Assembly: GCF_003268635.1 (NCBI RefSeq) | Contig: NZ_CP029639.1 | Coordinates: 4,661,501-4,725,500, forward strand | DNA: 64,000 nucleotides | Reading direction: 5' to 3' | From: Paenibacillus sp. DCT19 | GTDB taxonomy: Bacteria > Bacillota > Bacilli > Paenibacillales > Paenibacillaceae | Shown here: positions 44,517-53,646 of the stretch, piece after piece | Layout: each line of letters starts with the position of its first letter | Numbering within the stretch: position 1 is the first letter of the stretch | Notes under the pieces: model-generated | Database searches by the model: none | What the model saw: the letters and a program-made list of their open reading frames with translations, nothing else | Told to the model about the DNA's origin: nothing | Translations under genes and position numbers: made by a program

Positions 44517-45809
44517 TCACACCCATTCCCCTTCACAACAGTATTCCGGGAAGGCAAGCTGGACTTCCGATACTAGAAAGCTCAGCAAATCATCTAAGAA
44601 AATAGCCATCTCCGGCTGAATTCCTTGTTTGCTGAACCTCAAAATCATTCGATGTTTATCCGCCTCAACACGAACATGATCACTGACAAATTCATTGAGT
44701 GGATACGTTATCCCAAGTCCCGAACCAGGTGCGACAACCTGCACATCCTCTAGTTCCAATCCTTCTGCAGACTGAAAAGCATGAATCATGCGGGCAATCT
44801 CGCCTTTGGATCGAACAGATCGTCCCTCCTGACGCGCATACTTACCAGCAAAACCTTCCCGTTTGTTATTGGAAAATAGCGGGTAGTCCATCCTGCTAAT
44901 GCGGGTAGGAACAGGCACCGCTACCTTAAGCACCGTCCAAGAATCTGACTTTTCTAGTGGAGATACGATGGTAATCTCCTCTTCTGATCTTTTAATATAT
45001 CGGATGTGCGATTCTTCTCCATCAACCAGATATCCGTGCTCTGTTCCTGTTTTGCGGAGTGGTAATACATGCTCATAATTAATTCGATCCGATGCTGGTA
45101 CAGGGAAGCCTCCTGTTTTCATGTCAAGCTTCTGAATGTTCCACAGTGGAATCATATTCGTTCGTTTGTAGGACTCAAATTCTTCTAGATGGATAGAGAG
45201 TTCCTTGACGGTTTGTTGTTTGTCCCATTCGTCACCGTCATCCGAACTGACCAGAACACAATCAACGAATTTGAATATGTAGGGTGCATTAACTGACTTC
45301 CAAGGAAGGCTGTTTTTACGAAATACTCGGTACAACTCTTCAACTTTGGAGATATATGCGGTGCTTGGTTTCAATCGAACGGTTATAGCATGTCTACCCT
45401 CACTCGTTACAATTTCCCCGCGAAATGTGCGATTACTATGTAACAGAGATTGCAGCTCACGATGTCCGCACTCCATATAACATGTAAATAACTTCATCTC
45501 TTCCTTGCGTGACAAAGCTTCTGATGCTTCGCTCAAATATACCTTCTGAGGAACAGCATCCTCGGGAAGAATCGGATATAAGAATTCATGAATCGGATCT
45601 AAATCTTCATGTGCACATAACGTGACATATACATCATGACGTTCCTCTTGTGGGAGAACCTCATCGAACACACGCTGCTCAATCTGCTTATTCAGCGTCT
45701 CCTGATATTCCACCAAATTCAGAAAAACGCCAGTCATGAGGTTCTTTAGCATGCTGCGTTGTTCAAGATCCTCCATCTTATTGAGGCGGTCACGGATAAT
45801 GTCTTTCAT
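44517..45809 (-). CDS. uncharacterised injection-cluster protein (about 430 residues)
   Basis: No family recognised. The first 60 residues are helical (LEQRSMLKNLMTGVFLNLVE), the middle is mixed, and the C-terminus (FLDDLLSFLVSEVQLAFPEY) is helical. No signal peptide. Its start overlaps the stop of the phosphatase-TPR gene (TAATG), so it is translationally coupled. Its size and position would allow a baseplate wedge role similar to TssF, but I see no sequence match. Confidence 0.6.
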   Translation of the reverse strand: MKDIIRDRLNKMEDLEQRSMLKNLMTGVFLNLVEYQETLNKQIEQRVFDEVLPQEERHDVYVTLCAHEDLDPIHEFLYPILPEDAVPQKVYLSEASEALSRKEEMKLFTCYMECGHRELQSLLHSNRTFRGEIVTSEGRHAITVRLKPSTAYISKVEELYRVFRKNSLPWKSVNAPYIFKFVDCVLVSSDDGDEWDKQQTVKELSIHLEEFESYKRTNMIPLWNIQKLDMKTGGFPVPASDRINYEHVLPLRKTGTEHGYLVDGEESHIRYIKRSEEEITIVSPLEKSDSWTVLKVAVPVPTRISRMDYPLFSNNKREGFAGKYARQEGRSVRSKGEIARMIHAFQSAEGLELEDVQVVAPGSGLGITYPLNEFVSDHVRVEADKHRMILRFSKQGIQPEMAIFLDDLLSFLVSEVQLAFPEYCCEGEWV

Positions 45810-47638
45810 TATGAATCTCCTCCTTCCGTTGATGGCTGCTCTTCAGACTCTATTTCAGTTGTATTATTGCTAACCGCATTCGTAGCTCCAGTTCCTACGG
45901 ATGAATTCGTGTCACCATTGGTAGTATTGTTGGATGTGTTGGATGTGTTGGATGTATTGGAAGAACTGCTTCCCACCGAATTATTCGTGTTCATCCCGCC
46001 TGTGCTGCTCGACAGATCTGTGTTCATCCCTGACATATCCGCTGATCCGAATCCCGCGGTATCCGTATTTAGGTCAGCCGCGGGTACAGGTGGATTGAGC
46101 TTTTCGTCCAGCTTGTTAATTTTGCGTTCCATCGCCAGCACACGTTCCAGCATATCAATCTCCTGATATATTTCCTGTGCTTTCTCGTAGGCTGTTAGCG
46201 CACCCGCATAATCGCCCGCTTCATTGAATCGATCACCCTTCTGTTCCAACGTATCTGCTTGAAGCTGGCGCGACTGGCGTTTGATATCTGCACGTTTCGT
46301 CTCTGCCGTCTCCAGTTTGGTGGCGATTTCCTTCAAGGCATCCTTATAGGCTGTCTCCGTTGCGGCTGTTCGAGCTCGTTTATACAAAATAATAGCCCCA
46401 CTATAGTCCCCGTTCTGAAGCTTCAGATCCCCTTCGGTGATCCAATCCTGCACTTGTTGGAAGGTCGTCATTTGCTCCAGTCGCTCTGAAATAACTTCTC
46501 GATTGAACATGCTGTATGACTCCGTCAATTCGAGTGCCTTCGTATAGCTAGCCGTTGCCTTTGTAATATCGCCTTCCTTCAGATGAGCGTCTCCATCGAC
46601 GAGCGTTTGAGCAGCAGCCATTTTTTCAGTAAATAGCTTCTTATGTATCGGGTCCTTGACCTTAATAGAATTGTTGCGTGCTAGACTGTAATCCGAGACC
46701 GCCTTAGCGTACTCCTGTTCCTTCACATACTGGTCAGCATTCTGCTCGTATTGCAGCATATCTACAACTAGCTCAGCCTTCTTGGCTGCACTTTTTACCG
46801 CATAGAAAATTCCCGCCCCACCAAAAATGAGAAGCATGATTAACATAATCGCAATCCGCTTAATCCACTTCTTCCGATTCTTAGGCTCTTCGTGAAAGAT
46901 TTTGTTCACATAAATAGCAGCCGCACTGTAATTTTCAATTCGCGCACGCTGCTTGCTCAGCATCACTTCTTCAAGTGTATCCGCTAGCGTCTGTGGATCA
47001 TTGGCTCCCTCCACGGCATCAATCATCTCGGCATCCTGTACACCTTCCCACAGACCAGGCGTACAGAGTACAAGCACATCTCCGTCGGCAAGCTTGATTT
47101 TGTCGGATACATAAGGCTTAATCATACCGGGCTTGCCCGCATATTCATTCAGATTGCCGCGTTCATCATGTTGGTCAACACGATCCTCTGCAATCTGTCC
47201 TTCCACAGCAAGTCTTGCAGCTACACTATGATCCTTGCTTTTCAGAGCAATACGATTGCCTCGAAAATGATACAACCGGGTATGTCCAGCCGATGCCCAG
47301 ACCATACGTGTATAATCTGTGACCACAATGACGAATCCCGCTTTGAGTCTGACCCGGCGGCTCTCATACTGCAACCATTCATGGGCGATCTTGATATATT
47401 CGGTGAGTCTGCGTTTCGACATCGTCGGTTTGTCTAGAAAGGATTCAAGAATGGTCTGCACCGTGATCTGTGCACTGTTCACCTCTGTGTCGGTGTCCAG
47501 TCCATCTGCTATGACATAACAAGCCCAATCCTCCAGTTCTACACAACCGTAGAAATCTCGATTTTTCAGGAAAGATCCCGCTTCCGAGACAAATGCTGTA
47601 TTAAATTCACTGTTCTCCTTCCTCATCCGTCTCCCCAT
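45809..47638 (-). CDS. PP2C-like phosphatase with membrane span and TPR region
   Basis: About 609 residues. Residues 1-230 are PP2C-like (DWACYVIADGLDTDTEVNSA, DGDVLVLCTPGLWEGVQDAE), though the classical DG(M/I)GG is DGLDT, so activity may be weak or lost. A membrane span lies at about 268-290 (IAIMLIMLLIFGGAGIFYAV). After it come TPR-type helices (AKAVSDYSLARNN, GDITKATASYTKALEL) on the outer side, and an Asn/Ser/Thr-rich tail. It would link a cytosolic regulatory domain with an extracellular TPR domain. Confidence 0.75.
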   Translation of the reverse strand: MGRRMRKENSEFNTAFVSEAGSFLKNRDFYGCVELEDWACYVIADGLDTDTEVNSAQITVQTILESFLDKPTMSKRRLTEYIKIAHEWLQYESRRVRLKAGFVIVVTDYTRMVWASAGHTRLYHFRGNRIALKSKDHSVAARLAVEGQIAEDRVDQHDERGNLNEYAGKPGMIKPYVSDKIKLADGDVLVLCTPGLWEGVQDAEMIDAVEGANDPQTLADTLEEVMLSKQRARIENYSAAAIYVNKIFHEEPKNRKKWIKRIAIMLIMLLIFGGAGIFYAVKSAAKKAELVVDMLQYEQNADQYVKEQEYAKAVSDYSLARNNSIKVKDPIHKKLFTEKMAAAQTLVDGDAHLKEGDITKATASYTKALELTESYSMFNREVISERLEQMTTFQQVQDWITEGDLKLQNGDYSGAIILYKRARTAATETAYKDALKEIATKLETAETKRADIKRQSRQLQADTLEQKGDRFNEAGDYAGALTAYEKAQEIYQEIDMLERVLAMERKINKLDEKLNPPVPAADLNTDTAGFGSADMSGMNTDLSSSTGGMNTNNSVGSSSSNTSNTSNTSNNTTNGDTNSSVGTGATNAVSNNTTEIESEEQPSTEGGDS

Positions 47639-47666
47639 TTCCCGTCCCTGTGCGCTGCCTTATCCG

Positions 47667-48548
47667 TTACCATCCTTGCTCCAAAATGATAATCGTGGCA
47701 TTATCCTGATGCACGAGCTGTTTTTCTTCAATTAGATCAATAATGGCCTGTGCAGCATCAAATGGCGGAATACTTTGCGCCAATATGGTTTCCAGTTCCA
47801 TCTCCGTGAGCGAGTTATATACACCATCACTGCATAACACAATCTTGTCCGCCGGATGCAACGCAAACGGCTCGTCCGCGATTTCCATTTGCTTAAAATG
47901 GTCGTATCCCAAATAGTTGACCAGCCTTTTGCGCTGCGGGTTATCCAGTGCCTCCTGCTCCGATATCTGTCCAGACATGTATTGTTCTTCTAGCTGACTT
48001 TCCAACGTATGTTTGTGATTGATCGGAATAAGTTCACCTTGGCGAAATACAGATAAAACACTATCTCCAACGGCTCCCCAATAGAGATTTCTCCCCCGAA
48101 TCATGACTGAAACTAACGTTGTGCCCCCTGGAACACCAAGCAGATTACGGAGAATAGCTTGATTCGCTAAATGCGCAGACTCACTCCAGAACTCGTCCGG
48201 ATCTGGGAATCGATCCAGTGCCTCAAACTCACGGATGAAGGTTTCAACGGCTGTCGTACTCGCAACCTTTCCACCCGATAATCCACTAATTCCATCAGCA
48301 AGTACCGCAAGCACGCCATAGGGCTCTACAGCACAGGCAAAATAATCATCTTGCTCACTTCGGGCGCCAATCGTCTGTCCATTCCCAATCTGAACTCCAA
48401 CGGGTCTATCGTCACGCTGCCTTACCGGAATCCGGCTTCGGACGAATAATAGTAATCCAATGGACAGACAGCCTGCTAAGATCACCCAATAAGGGGTCAG
48501 CTCCTTGTCGTTCCAGAGAATCATGAACGTACTCACTGCTGCTCCCAT
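47667..48548 (-). CDS. PP2C family Ser/Thr phosphatase, membrane-anchored
   Basis: About 293 residues. A membrane span near residues 18-36 is followed by the PP2C core with all metal-binding motifs: GARSEQDDYF, VLADGISGLSGGKVAS, VLCSDGVYN and DNATIIIL. It would remove phosphate from threonine or serine of targets such as the FHA-bound partners, opposing the kinase at 56 kb. In T6SS the PppA phosphatase has this role. Its start overlaps the end of the FHA gene. Confidence 0.88.
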   Translation of the reverse strand: MGAAVSTFMILWNDKELTPYWVILAGCLSIGLLLFVRSRIPVRQRDDRPVGVQIGNGQTIGARSEQDDYFACAVEPYGVLAVLADGISGLSGGKVASTTAVETFIREFEALDRFPDPDEFWSESAHLANQAILRNLLGVPGGTTLVSVMIRGRNLYWGAVGDSVLSVFRQGELIPINHKHTLESQLEEQYMSGQISEQEALDNPQRKRLVNYLGYDHFKQMEIADEPFALHPADKIVLCSDGVYNSLTEMELETILAQSIPPFDAAQAIIDLIEEKQLVHQDNATIIILEQGW

Positions 48549-49065
48549 TCAAAGTGCACACCGCACAATGGAATGAAGATGAATTTGCTTCGACCTAATT
48601 GAATGACATCGTATGCAGCCAGTTCCACCGGAGAATAGACCGCTTCATTGTTGTGATACGCAAGGCCAGAGGCATCGCCAGGCAGCAAGTAGAAATTTCT
48701 CTTTTTGGGATCATACACAATCACTGCATGATTCCGCCGGGAAATGGTGTTATCCCGAGGATGCGAACATGCATCTCTTCTGAACGTCCAATAAAGTTCT
48801 TCTCCGCCATAATCCGATAATCCTGACCCATCTGTGCACCTTCAATGCACACGAGCCAGCCTGTGACTGGTTCAATCCCCGTCGTTTCTCCCAGATACGG
48901 CATGGTTTTGTCTTCCTCAGACGTACGAGGTGCCCGCGGGATTGCCCCCGCCCCATCACTACTACTTGAAGCTGGTGATTCCACTGCTAGATTGCAATAT
49001 GGACACGTATTTCCGTGCCGTCTCGTGCTGAACATATGTCCGTTTCCGCATCTTGTCAGACTCAT
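48533..49065 (-). pseudogene. zinc-ribbon and FHA domain protein, frameshifted
   Basis: The first part (MSLTRCGNGHMFSTRRHGNT, then CPYC) has a four-cysteine/histidine zinc-ribbon pattern, then a linker and the start of an FHA domain (MAEKNFIGRSEEMHVRILG). There the frame breaks. With one added base in the run CCC at 48754-48756 it continues DNTISRRNHAVIVYDPKKRN and LPGDASGLAYHNNEAVYSPV to the stop at 48533. The restored FHA domain has the conserved GR, SRRNH and the glycine turn, so it would bind phosphothreonine. Probably intact in reality. Confidence 0.85.
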
Positions 49066-49108
49066 TTCGTTTCATTCCCCCGTAAGCTTGTATGATGGTA
49101 CGCCAACG

Positions 49109-49654
49109 TCATTTCACCAAAATTCGGGTATTGGCAATATAAATTAAATCCCCCGCCTCAATTAGACTGGGTTCCTCGATTTCCAATTTGGATGCTCGGC
49201 TCTGATTGCCCTTACGCACACCTACACCACTGGCTGAATCGATATCCTCGATAAACCATTGGCCTGATGCTTTGTTAAGCACGGCATGCTGTTGGCTGAT
49301 TAGAGATGCATAAGGTGTATCTGACAGATCGATGTCTGCCTCACTATGTTTCGAACTTTTACCTATAAGCACACTGGTCTCACCCTGGATATACCATTCC
49401 TTCACACTTGTTCCGTCATCATCGAGCAGTACAAGTTTTACAACGCGTGAGGATAGTTTCTTCTTTTCCGCCTTGGTAGCAGGCATATATTTAAAAAATA
49501 GATAAGCCCCTCCCGAGAGAATCACGATACTTCCAGTAATCCACTGGGCACCCATATCCCGGTTCACAAAAAATATGTAATAGAGCACGGTTAACGAAAT
49601 GATGGCGACACATGCATCAAGCCCTATCGTCAATACCGACCTTCCTTGTCTCAC
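49109..49654 (-). CDS. membrane-bound FHA domain protein
   Basis: About 181 residues with two membrane spans at the N-terminus (ACVAIISLTVLYYIFFV; GSIVILSGGAYLFFKYM). The FHA domain follows at about 95-180, with VLIGKSSKHSEADIDLSD, SLISQQHAVLN and DSASGVGVRKGN. Start GTG at 49654, 9 nt after GGAGG. It is predicted to dock phosphorylated partners at the membrane, similar in function to Fha/TagH of T6SS. Confidence 0.85.
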   Translation of the reverse strand: MRQGRSVLTIGLDACVAIISLTVLYYIFFVNRDMGAQWITGSIVILSGGAYLFFKYMPATKAEKKKLSSRVVKLVLLDDDGTSVKEWYIQGETSVLIGKSSKHSEADIDLSDTPYASLISQQHAVLNKASGQWFIEDIDSASGVGVRKGNQSRASKLEIEEPSLIEAGDLIYIANTRILVK

Positions 49655-49703
49655 GTTTCATAACCTCCGCCTGAGCCAGAATCACTTATAAATTGCTAGC
49701 ATC

Positions 49704-50159
49704 CTACTTTTTTCGAACTCCGAAATAACGGTCAAACATGGCGGACATATCCATTCCCTTATGAGAATCGGCTTTATTCCCACTGTTCGGACTTTCTTTC
49801 CCCTTTGGTCGAATCCCAAAAAACTGTTCAAATTGCTCATGCATTCGCGAAGGATCTGACCAGCCAGTTACCGGATTTCCTCCGGAAGCTGAATGGTTTT
49901 CCCTTGTTGCATGATTGGAGCCTGTTCCCTTGGAGCTACTACCTCCTCCAGATCGAGGTTGTTGGTCATACGCAGCCTTAAGCTCTGGATTGCCAAGTGT
50001 GCTGTAAGCCTCATGAACCTGCTTAAAGCGCGCTTCGGCCTGAGCATCGCCACCATTCACGTCAGGATGATACTTTTTGGCTAATTGGCGATAAGATTTC
50101 TTAATCTGTTCAGGCGAAGCGTCTCGACTCACCCCAAGAACAGCATAAAAATCACTCAT
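49704..50159 (-). CDS. DnaJ-domain cochaperone
   Basis: About 151 residues. A complete J domain occupies residues 1-65 with the HPD motif (AKKYHPDVNGGDAQAEARFK). The rest is Gly/Ser-rich and ends in two similar short motifs, QFEQFFGIRP and MFDRYFGVRKK, which may be binding handles. No zinc-finger or substrate domain as in full DnaJ. It is the natural partner of the Hsp70-fold protein in the same operon. Confidence 0.88.
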   Translation of the reverse strand: MSDFYAVLGVSRDASPEQIKKSYRQLAKKYHPDVNGGDAQAEARFKQVHEAYSTLGNPELKAAYDQQPRSGGGSSSKGTGSNHATRENHSASGGNPVTGWSDPSRMHEQFEQFFGIRPKGKESPNSGNKADSHKGMDMSAMFDRYFGVRKK

Positions 50160-50194
50160 TCGAATATTCCTCCCTCCTTACTGCTATCAGTACA

Positions 50195-50227
50195 AAATAA
50201 AGATTAAGGGGCACAGGGCCCCTTAAC
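50195..50227 (-). terminator. partial terminator between the Hcp-like gene and dnaJ
   Basis: Minus strand: TTAAGGGGCCCTGTGCCCCTTAA followed by TCTTTATTTT. It could reduce transcription of the downstream regulatory genes compared with the sheath and tube genes. Confidence 0.7.
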
Positions 50228-50288
50228 TTATGATGCTTGTCCCATGTAAGTGCCAGTAGCATTCGTATGGGACATCAGACGTTTCCTA

Positions 50289-50714
50289 TTAAACCGGGAA
50301 GCCACCTTCAATTTTCGTGAATTCAGTTTTGTCTTTTTTCTGTTTGATGAACAAGCTGAATTCGCCCACACCTTCGGTATCTCCGAAACGCTCTGTGTAA
50401 TCCACTACAAACGCGTTAGGCATGTAAATTTTGCGTACCACTTGGTCAGCTGCAACAACTTCCAACGTTACTTTGCGATAGCAATCTGCTTTTTCAGCAG
50501 GAACGAGGGACCACAGCGCCAACTTCATCGTGTCATCTGCATTGTCGCCATCCGTTGCTGTAATGATTTTGCCGCTGATGCGCAGTGTTGCGCCCACATC
50601 TGTGGAACGTGCATTGGAATCATCCGGCGTATCTGTGTCGTACGCGACTGTACGGATATTATCCATTCCCAATTCGATTGTTTCTGCGCCTTCTACTTTC
50701 AATACAAAACCCAT
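50289..50714 (-). CDS. Hcp-like tube protein candidate
   Basis: 141 residues. The pattern MGFVLKVEGAETIELGMDNI, VGATLRISGKI, YRKVTLEVVAA, KIYMPNAFVVDYTERFGDTE and GEFSLFIKQKKDKTEF gives the long strands and small size expected of an Hcp or phage tail tube subunit. I recognise the organisation rather than a strict sequence match. The ATG at 50714 lies 9 nt after AGGAGG. It directly follows the sheath candidate, the usual order for a contractile tail. Confidence 0.65.
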   Translation of the reverse strand: MGFVLKVEGAETIELGMDNIRTVAYDTDTPDDSNARSTDVGATLRISGKIITATDGDNADDTMKLALWSLVPAEKADCYRKVTLEVVAADQVVRKIYMPNAFVVDYTERFGDTEGVGEFSLFIKQKKDKTEFTKIEGGFPV

Positions 50715-50900
50715 TAATAAAAACCTCCTTAAGATTAGGAAAAATGTGCCCGCTATCCTACTACAAAATCTGAGGAAAGACAACGGAATATATGTATAAA
50801 GGCAAGCCGGTAAAGGCAGCCTCTAACACCAAATTAATGTTTTCAATACGTTGTTTAAAGAACTATATACACTGTTAAAACTTATATATACTTAAACTAG

Positions 50901-53069
50901 CTAGACTTTCATTGCACTCGTGCCTTTGGTAATCATGACCTCAAGGTTCTTCACGTTGCCGTTGAAGACCAGGTCAATATGGCACATATTGCTCTTCTCA
51001 TCGATGATAAAGCTCATGTCATCACCCTCTTGAATGATCGAATTGATCGATCCACGAGTTCCCAGCCACCGGCTCTTCTGACTGCTCGGATTGTTGCTGA
51101 AGAATTTGACGATATTTTCATGCTTGAAATCACCGGTTTGGAAACGGAGCAAGCGTTCAATGTATGTGCTAACAAGTGTCTTATACAAGGAGTCAAATCC
51201 ATCTTCGGACATCGCCATGCTTCTAGCTTTATACACGGTGATTCGTTTGATATCACTGTCCTGAATCTGAGCATTTTCCGATGAGAAAATAAATCCAAAG
51301 TTCTTCCGGTTAATGGAATCCTTAATGGTGTTCGTGAAACCCGAAATTTCCTTGGTCATCGTCGTAACAACACGCAGACTGTTATCGCCAGCTTCGATAT
51401 CAAAACGTACCCCTGGATAATCGCGGTTGACCGTTTTGAATGCTCCACGCAGGTACTCTGGACATTGATAAGCTGCCACAATACCAGCAGATACATAAGA
51501 TGCTCCTACATAAACACCCTCGATCCAAAGTCTCAGGATATCTTCTTTTTCCTTCGAAAGCTCAACACCATGCTCGGTTTGAAGCATACGGCTATCGATG
51601 ACTACACCTGACTTCTCCTTCGGAATAATAGTGAAATTCGGCGCACTTGGAATCGCAAACTCACTATATTCCTTCCGCGTTAACACAGAACATTTCTCAA
51701 TGTACTTATCAATGCCAGCGGTAGCCATACTGCTGAACGTCGTCTCTTCCCCGGATTCAAAACTGAAGAAGATCTGCACTTTGTAGTCCTTCACGACTTG
51801 CAGAAGCATTGTCAGGGATTCCATGCTATTCCCGTCCTGCTTAACCACCTTGTCATTACCACGGAAACGAGTACGACTGACCTTAACTTGGCTTGTATTG
51901 TCCAGTTCAACCGAAGGTACAATCCCGAACCAGATCGTATCCGAAAAGTCATTTTTCGCGTTAACCGTATTAAGATACGTCTCTAAGCGTGGAATATTGC
52001 TGCTCTTCACAAGCATATCCAGCTTCGTGTTGGAGATCAGCATGGAAGGCACCATACCTTTGTTCTTCGTTGCATATTGGTCAAAGAACATTTTGACACC
52101 CAAAATCTTCTCCACCAACGGCTTCACTGTTTTGACAAAGTCATCCTTGGCGTTTTTGTAAAACTCCAGGTATGTATTGTAGTTCTGTACCTCCACAGAT
52201 GTATCCACATCGGTCTGTACCGCAGGAAGTGGGGAGAATGTACGAACAACCAGATCCTGAACATAAGGTGAAGGTGTCTCGGACAATGAATTATAATCCT
52301 CGGCAAATACCTGAGTCAGATCTGTACTACTCGCTTCATCCAATAACATTAACTCGTTGTTATCCGATTTAGGCGCTTCGATAATTTTCAATTCTCCGCT
52401 CTCACCGATGGTCAGTTGACCCACTTGAATCGCTTCGGAAGAGGTTTCTTCCTGTGCACGACCCAATAACAAACGGGTTTTGATATCTTCAATTGCAAGC
52501 GGCAGCATCGCCATGACATTGTTGTAATTCCGGCTAGCTTCCTCGAACATCACATTCAATTTGTCGCCGATATCTAGCTTCTTAGGGTCTCCATCATCCA
52601 GCTTCTCGTGCTGACCGTACATGTAGTGAATTTCCTTCCGCACTTGGCGGATGTCATCCATCACTTTCTTCGGGGAGATCATGTCGAGCAGATTCTCAAA
52701 CTTGAAATCTACGTTGGTAATGCCTTGGCTACGCTTCGTATCGATCAGGGTAAACAGCATTCTTAGAAAATCGTTACTCTGATCAATTTTGATCTCCGAG
52801 ATGGCTTCATCCGGAATACCTTCCGGTTTTTTAAGCGTATACATGACTTTCTGGTTCACCGCATTGAAAAATGAATATACGCTCGGTGAGAACTTATCCA
52901 GAAACTCATCAAAGCTGCGAACAAGCAAGTGCTCGTTAATCTCTTTGATTTTGTCATCGCTCAGGCTATCAATGCCCTTCACGTCACCAACGATTGTGAT
53001 GAGATCCAACTTCTCGGGATTGATCTCTTCAAAAAGCATCGTTCGGTTCGTTTGATTAATAATGTCCAT
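50901..53069 (-). CDS. large sheath-like protein, first gene of the injection cluster
   Basis: 722 residues, first gene after a 540-base divergent region. LLVRSFDEFLDKFSPSVYSF near residue 48 resembles the opening of contractile sheath proteins. The second half has GVYVGASYVSAGIVAAYQCP, GFTNTIKDSINRKNFGF and a C-terminal strand MCHIDLVFNGNVKNLEVMIT, in the positions of the TssC/sheath C-terminal domain. It could be a fused or enlarged sheath (TssB plus TssC are together about this long). No ClpV-binding motif was recognised. Identification is by position, size and weak similarity. Confidence 0.5.
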   Translation of the reverse strand: MDIINQTNRTMLFEEINPEKLDLITIVGDVKGIDSLSDDKIKEINEHLLVRSFDEFLDKFSPSVYSFFNAVNQKVMYTLKKPEGIPDEAISEIKIDQSNDFLRMLFTLIDTKRSQGITNVDFKFENLLDMISPKKVMDDIRQVRKEIHYMYGQHEKLDDGDPKKLDIGDKLNVMFEEASRNYNNVMAMLPLAIEDIKTRLLLGRAQEETSSEAIQVGQLTIGESGELKIIEAPKSDNNELMLLDEASSTDLTQVFAEDYNSLSETPSPYVQDLVVRTFSPLPAVQTDVDTSVEVQNYNTYLEFYKNAKDDFVKTVKPLVEKILGVKMFFDQYATKNKGMVPSMLISNTKLDMLVKSSNIPRLETYLNTVNAKNDFSDTIWFGIVPSVELDNTSQVKVSRTRFRGNDKVVKQDGNSMESLTMLLQVVKDYKVQIFFSFESGEETTFSSMATAGIDKYIEKCSVLTRKEYSEFAIPSAPNFTIIPKEKSGVVIDSRMLQTEHGVELSKEKEDILRLWIEGVYVGASYVSAGIVAAYQCPEYLRGAFKTVNRDYPGVRFDIEAGDNSLRVVTTMTKEISGFTNTIKDSINRKNFGFIFSSENAQIQDSDIKRITVYKARSMAMSEDGFDSLYKTLVSTYIERLLRFQTGDFKHENIVKFFSNNPSSQKSRWLGTRGSINSIIQEGDDMSFIIDEKSNMCHIDLVFNGNVKNLEVMITKGTSAMKV

Positions 53070-53280
53070 TCAGGCAGCATCCCCACGAGCAGGCTTAATT
53101 CGGGCGAATGCTTTCCCCCTCCATCAATTTTTGACACTCCGCACGTCTTTTCGGCCTTTGGTCTTGATCTTCAAGAATCAAACTAGGCAGAAGGAAGACG
53201 ATCGATAGAACGAGCTGTCAACATGTAACTGGAACTTATGTACCAGTTTATGCCGTTTGCTTTGGAGATTTATGGAATTC

Positions 53281-53310
53281 ATCTTAATCATCAGCGACAT
53301 GTTTTGTCAA
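53281..53310 (-). promoter_or_regulatory. sigma-A-type promoter candidate for the injection cluster
   Basis: Minus strand TTGACA (53305-53310), 18 bases, TAAGAT (53281-53286), about 210 bases before the first gene. The divergent gap 53070-53613 holds no gene that I can support; another TTGACA at about 53518 on the plus strand may serve the vWA gene. Confidence 0.5.
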
Positions 53311-53646
53311 TATTCCCCACTATAGGTCTAAAAGCTCATTTTATAGCCTTCGATATACCTATAGAACTAATTTTTGGAATTCGCTTCATTTCCTTGTAAG
53401 TCGAACCGATGATATAGAATATCCTATAATTTGGGTCTTGTTCAAGGATTTAAGACCGATGGAGTATTCCCCCTATTCGAGCGTGTAAACACATAACCTA
53501 TGCGAGGTTGCACTTCTTTTGACAATGCAAAACTACGCATAACGACGTTAAAACGTGTGGAAGTAGCAAAAAATTAGATTTTGTAGATTTATTTCAAGAA
53601 ACATAAGCTAGTTGTGTGCAAACAGAAAGGAGACTTGAAGCCTCAC

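Noticed and set aside
45759..46166. Plus-strand open frame of 135 codons
   Set aside because: It lies opposite the Asn/Ser/Thr-rich tail of the phosphatase-TPR protein and has no ribosome site or family.
48533..48724. Separate 63-residue gene
   Set aside because: It contains the second half of an FHA domain whose first half ends in the overlapping frame; one added base joins them.
33179..53069. Prophage or phage tail remnant
   Set aside because: Tail-like genes are present, but there is no capsid, portal, terminase, lysis or integrase gene, and the FHA, PP2C and kinase genes point to a cellular injection system.
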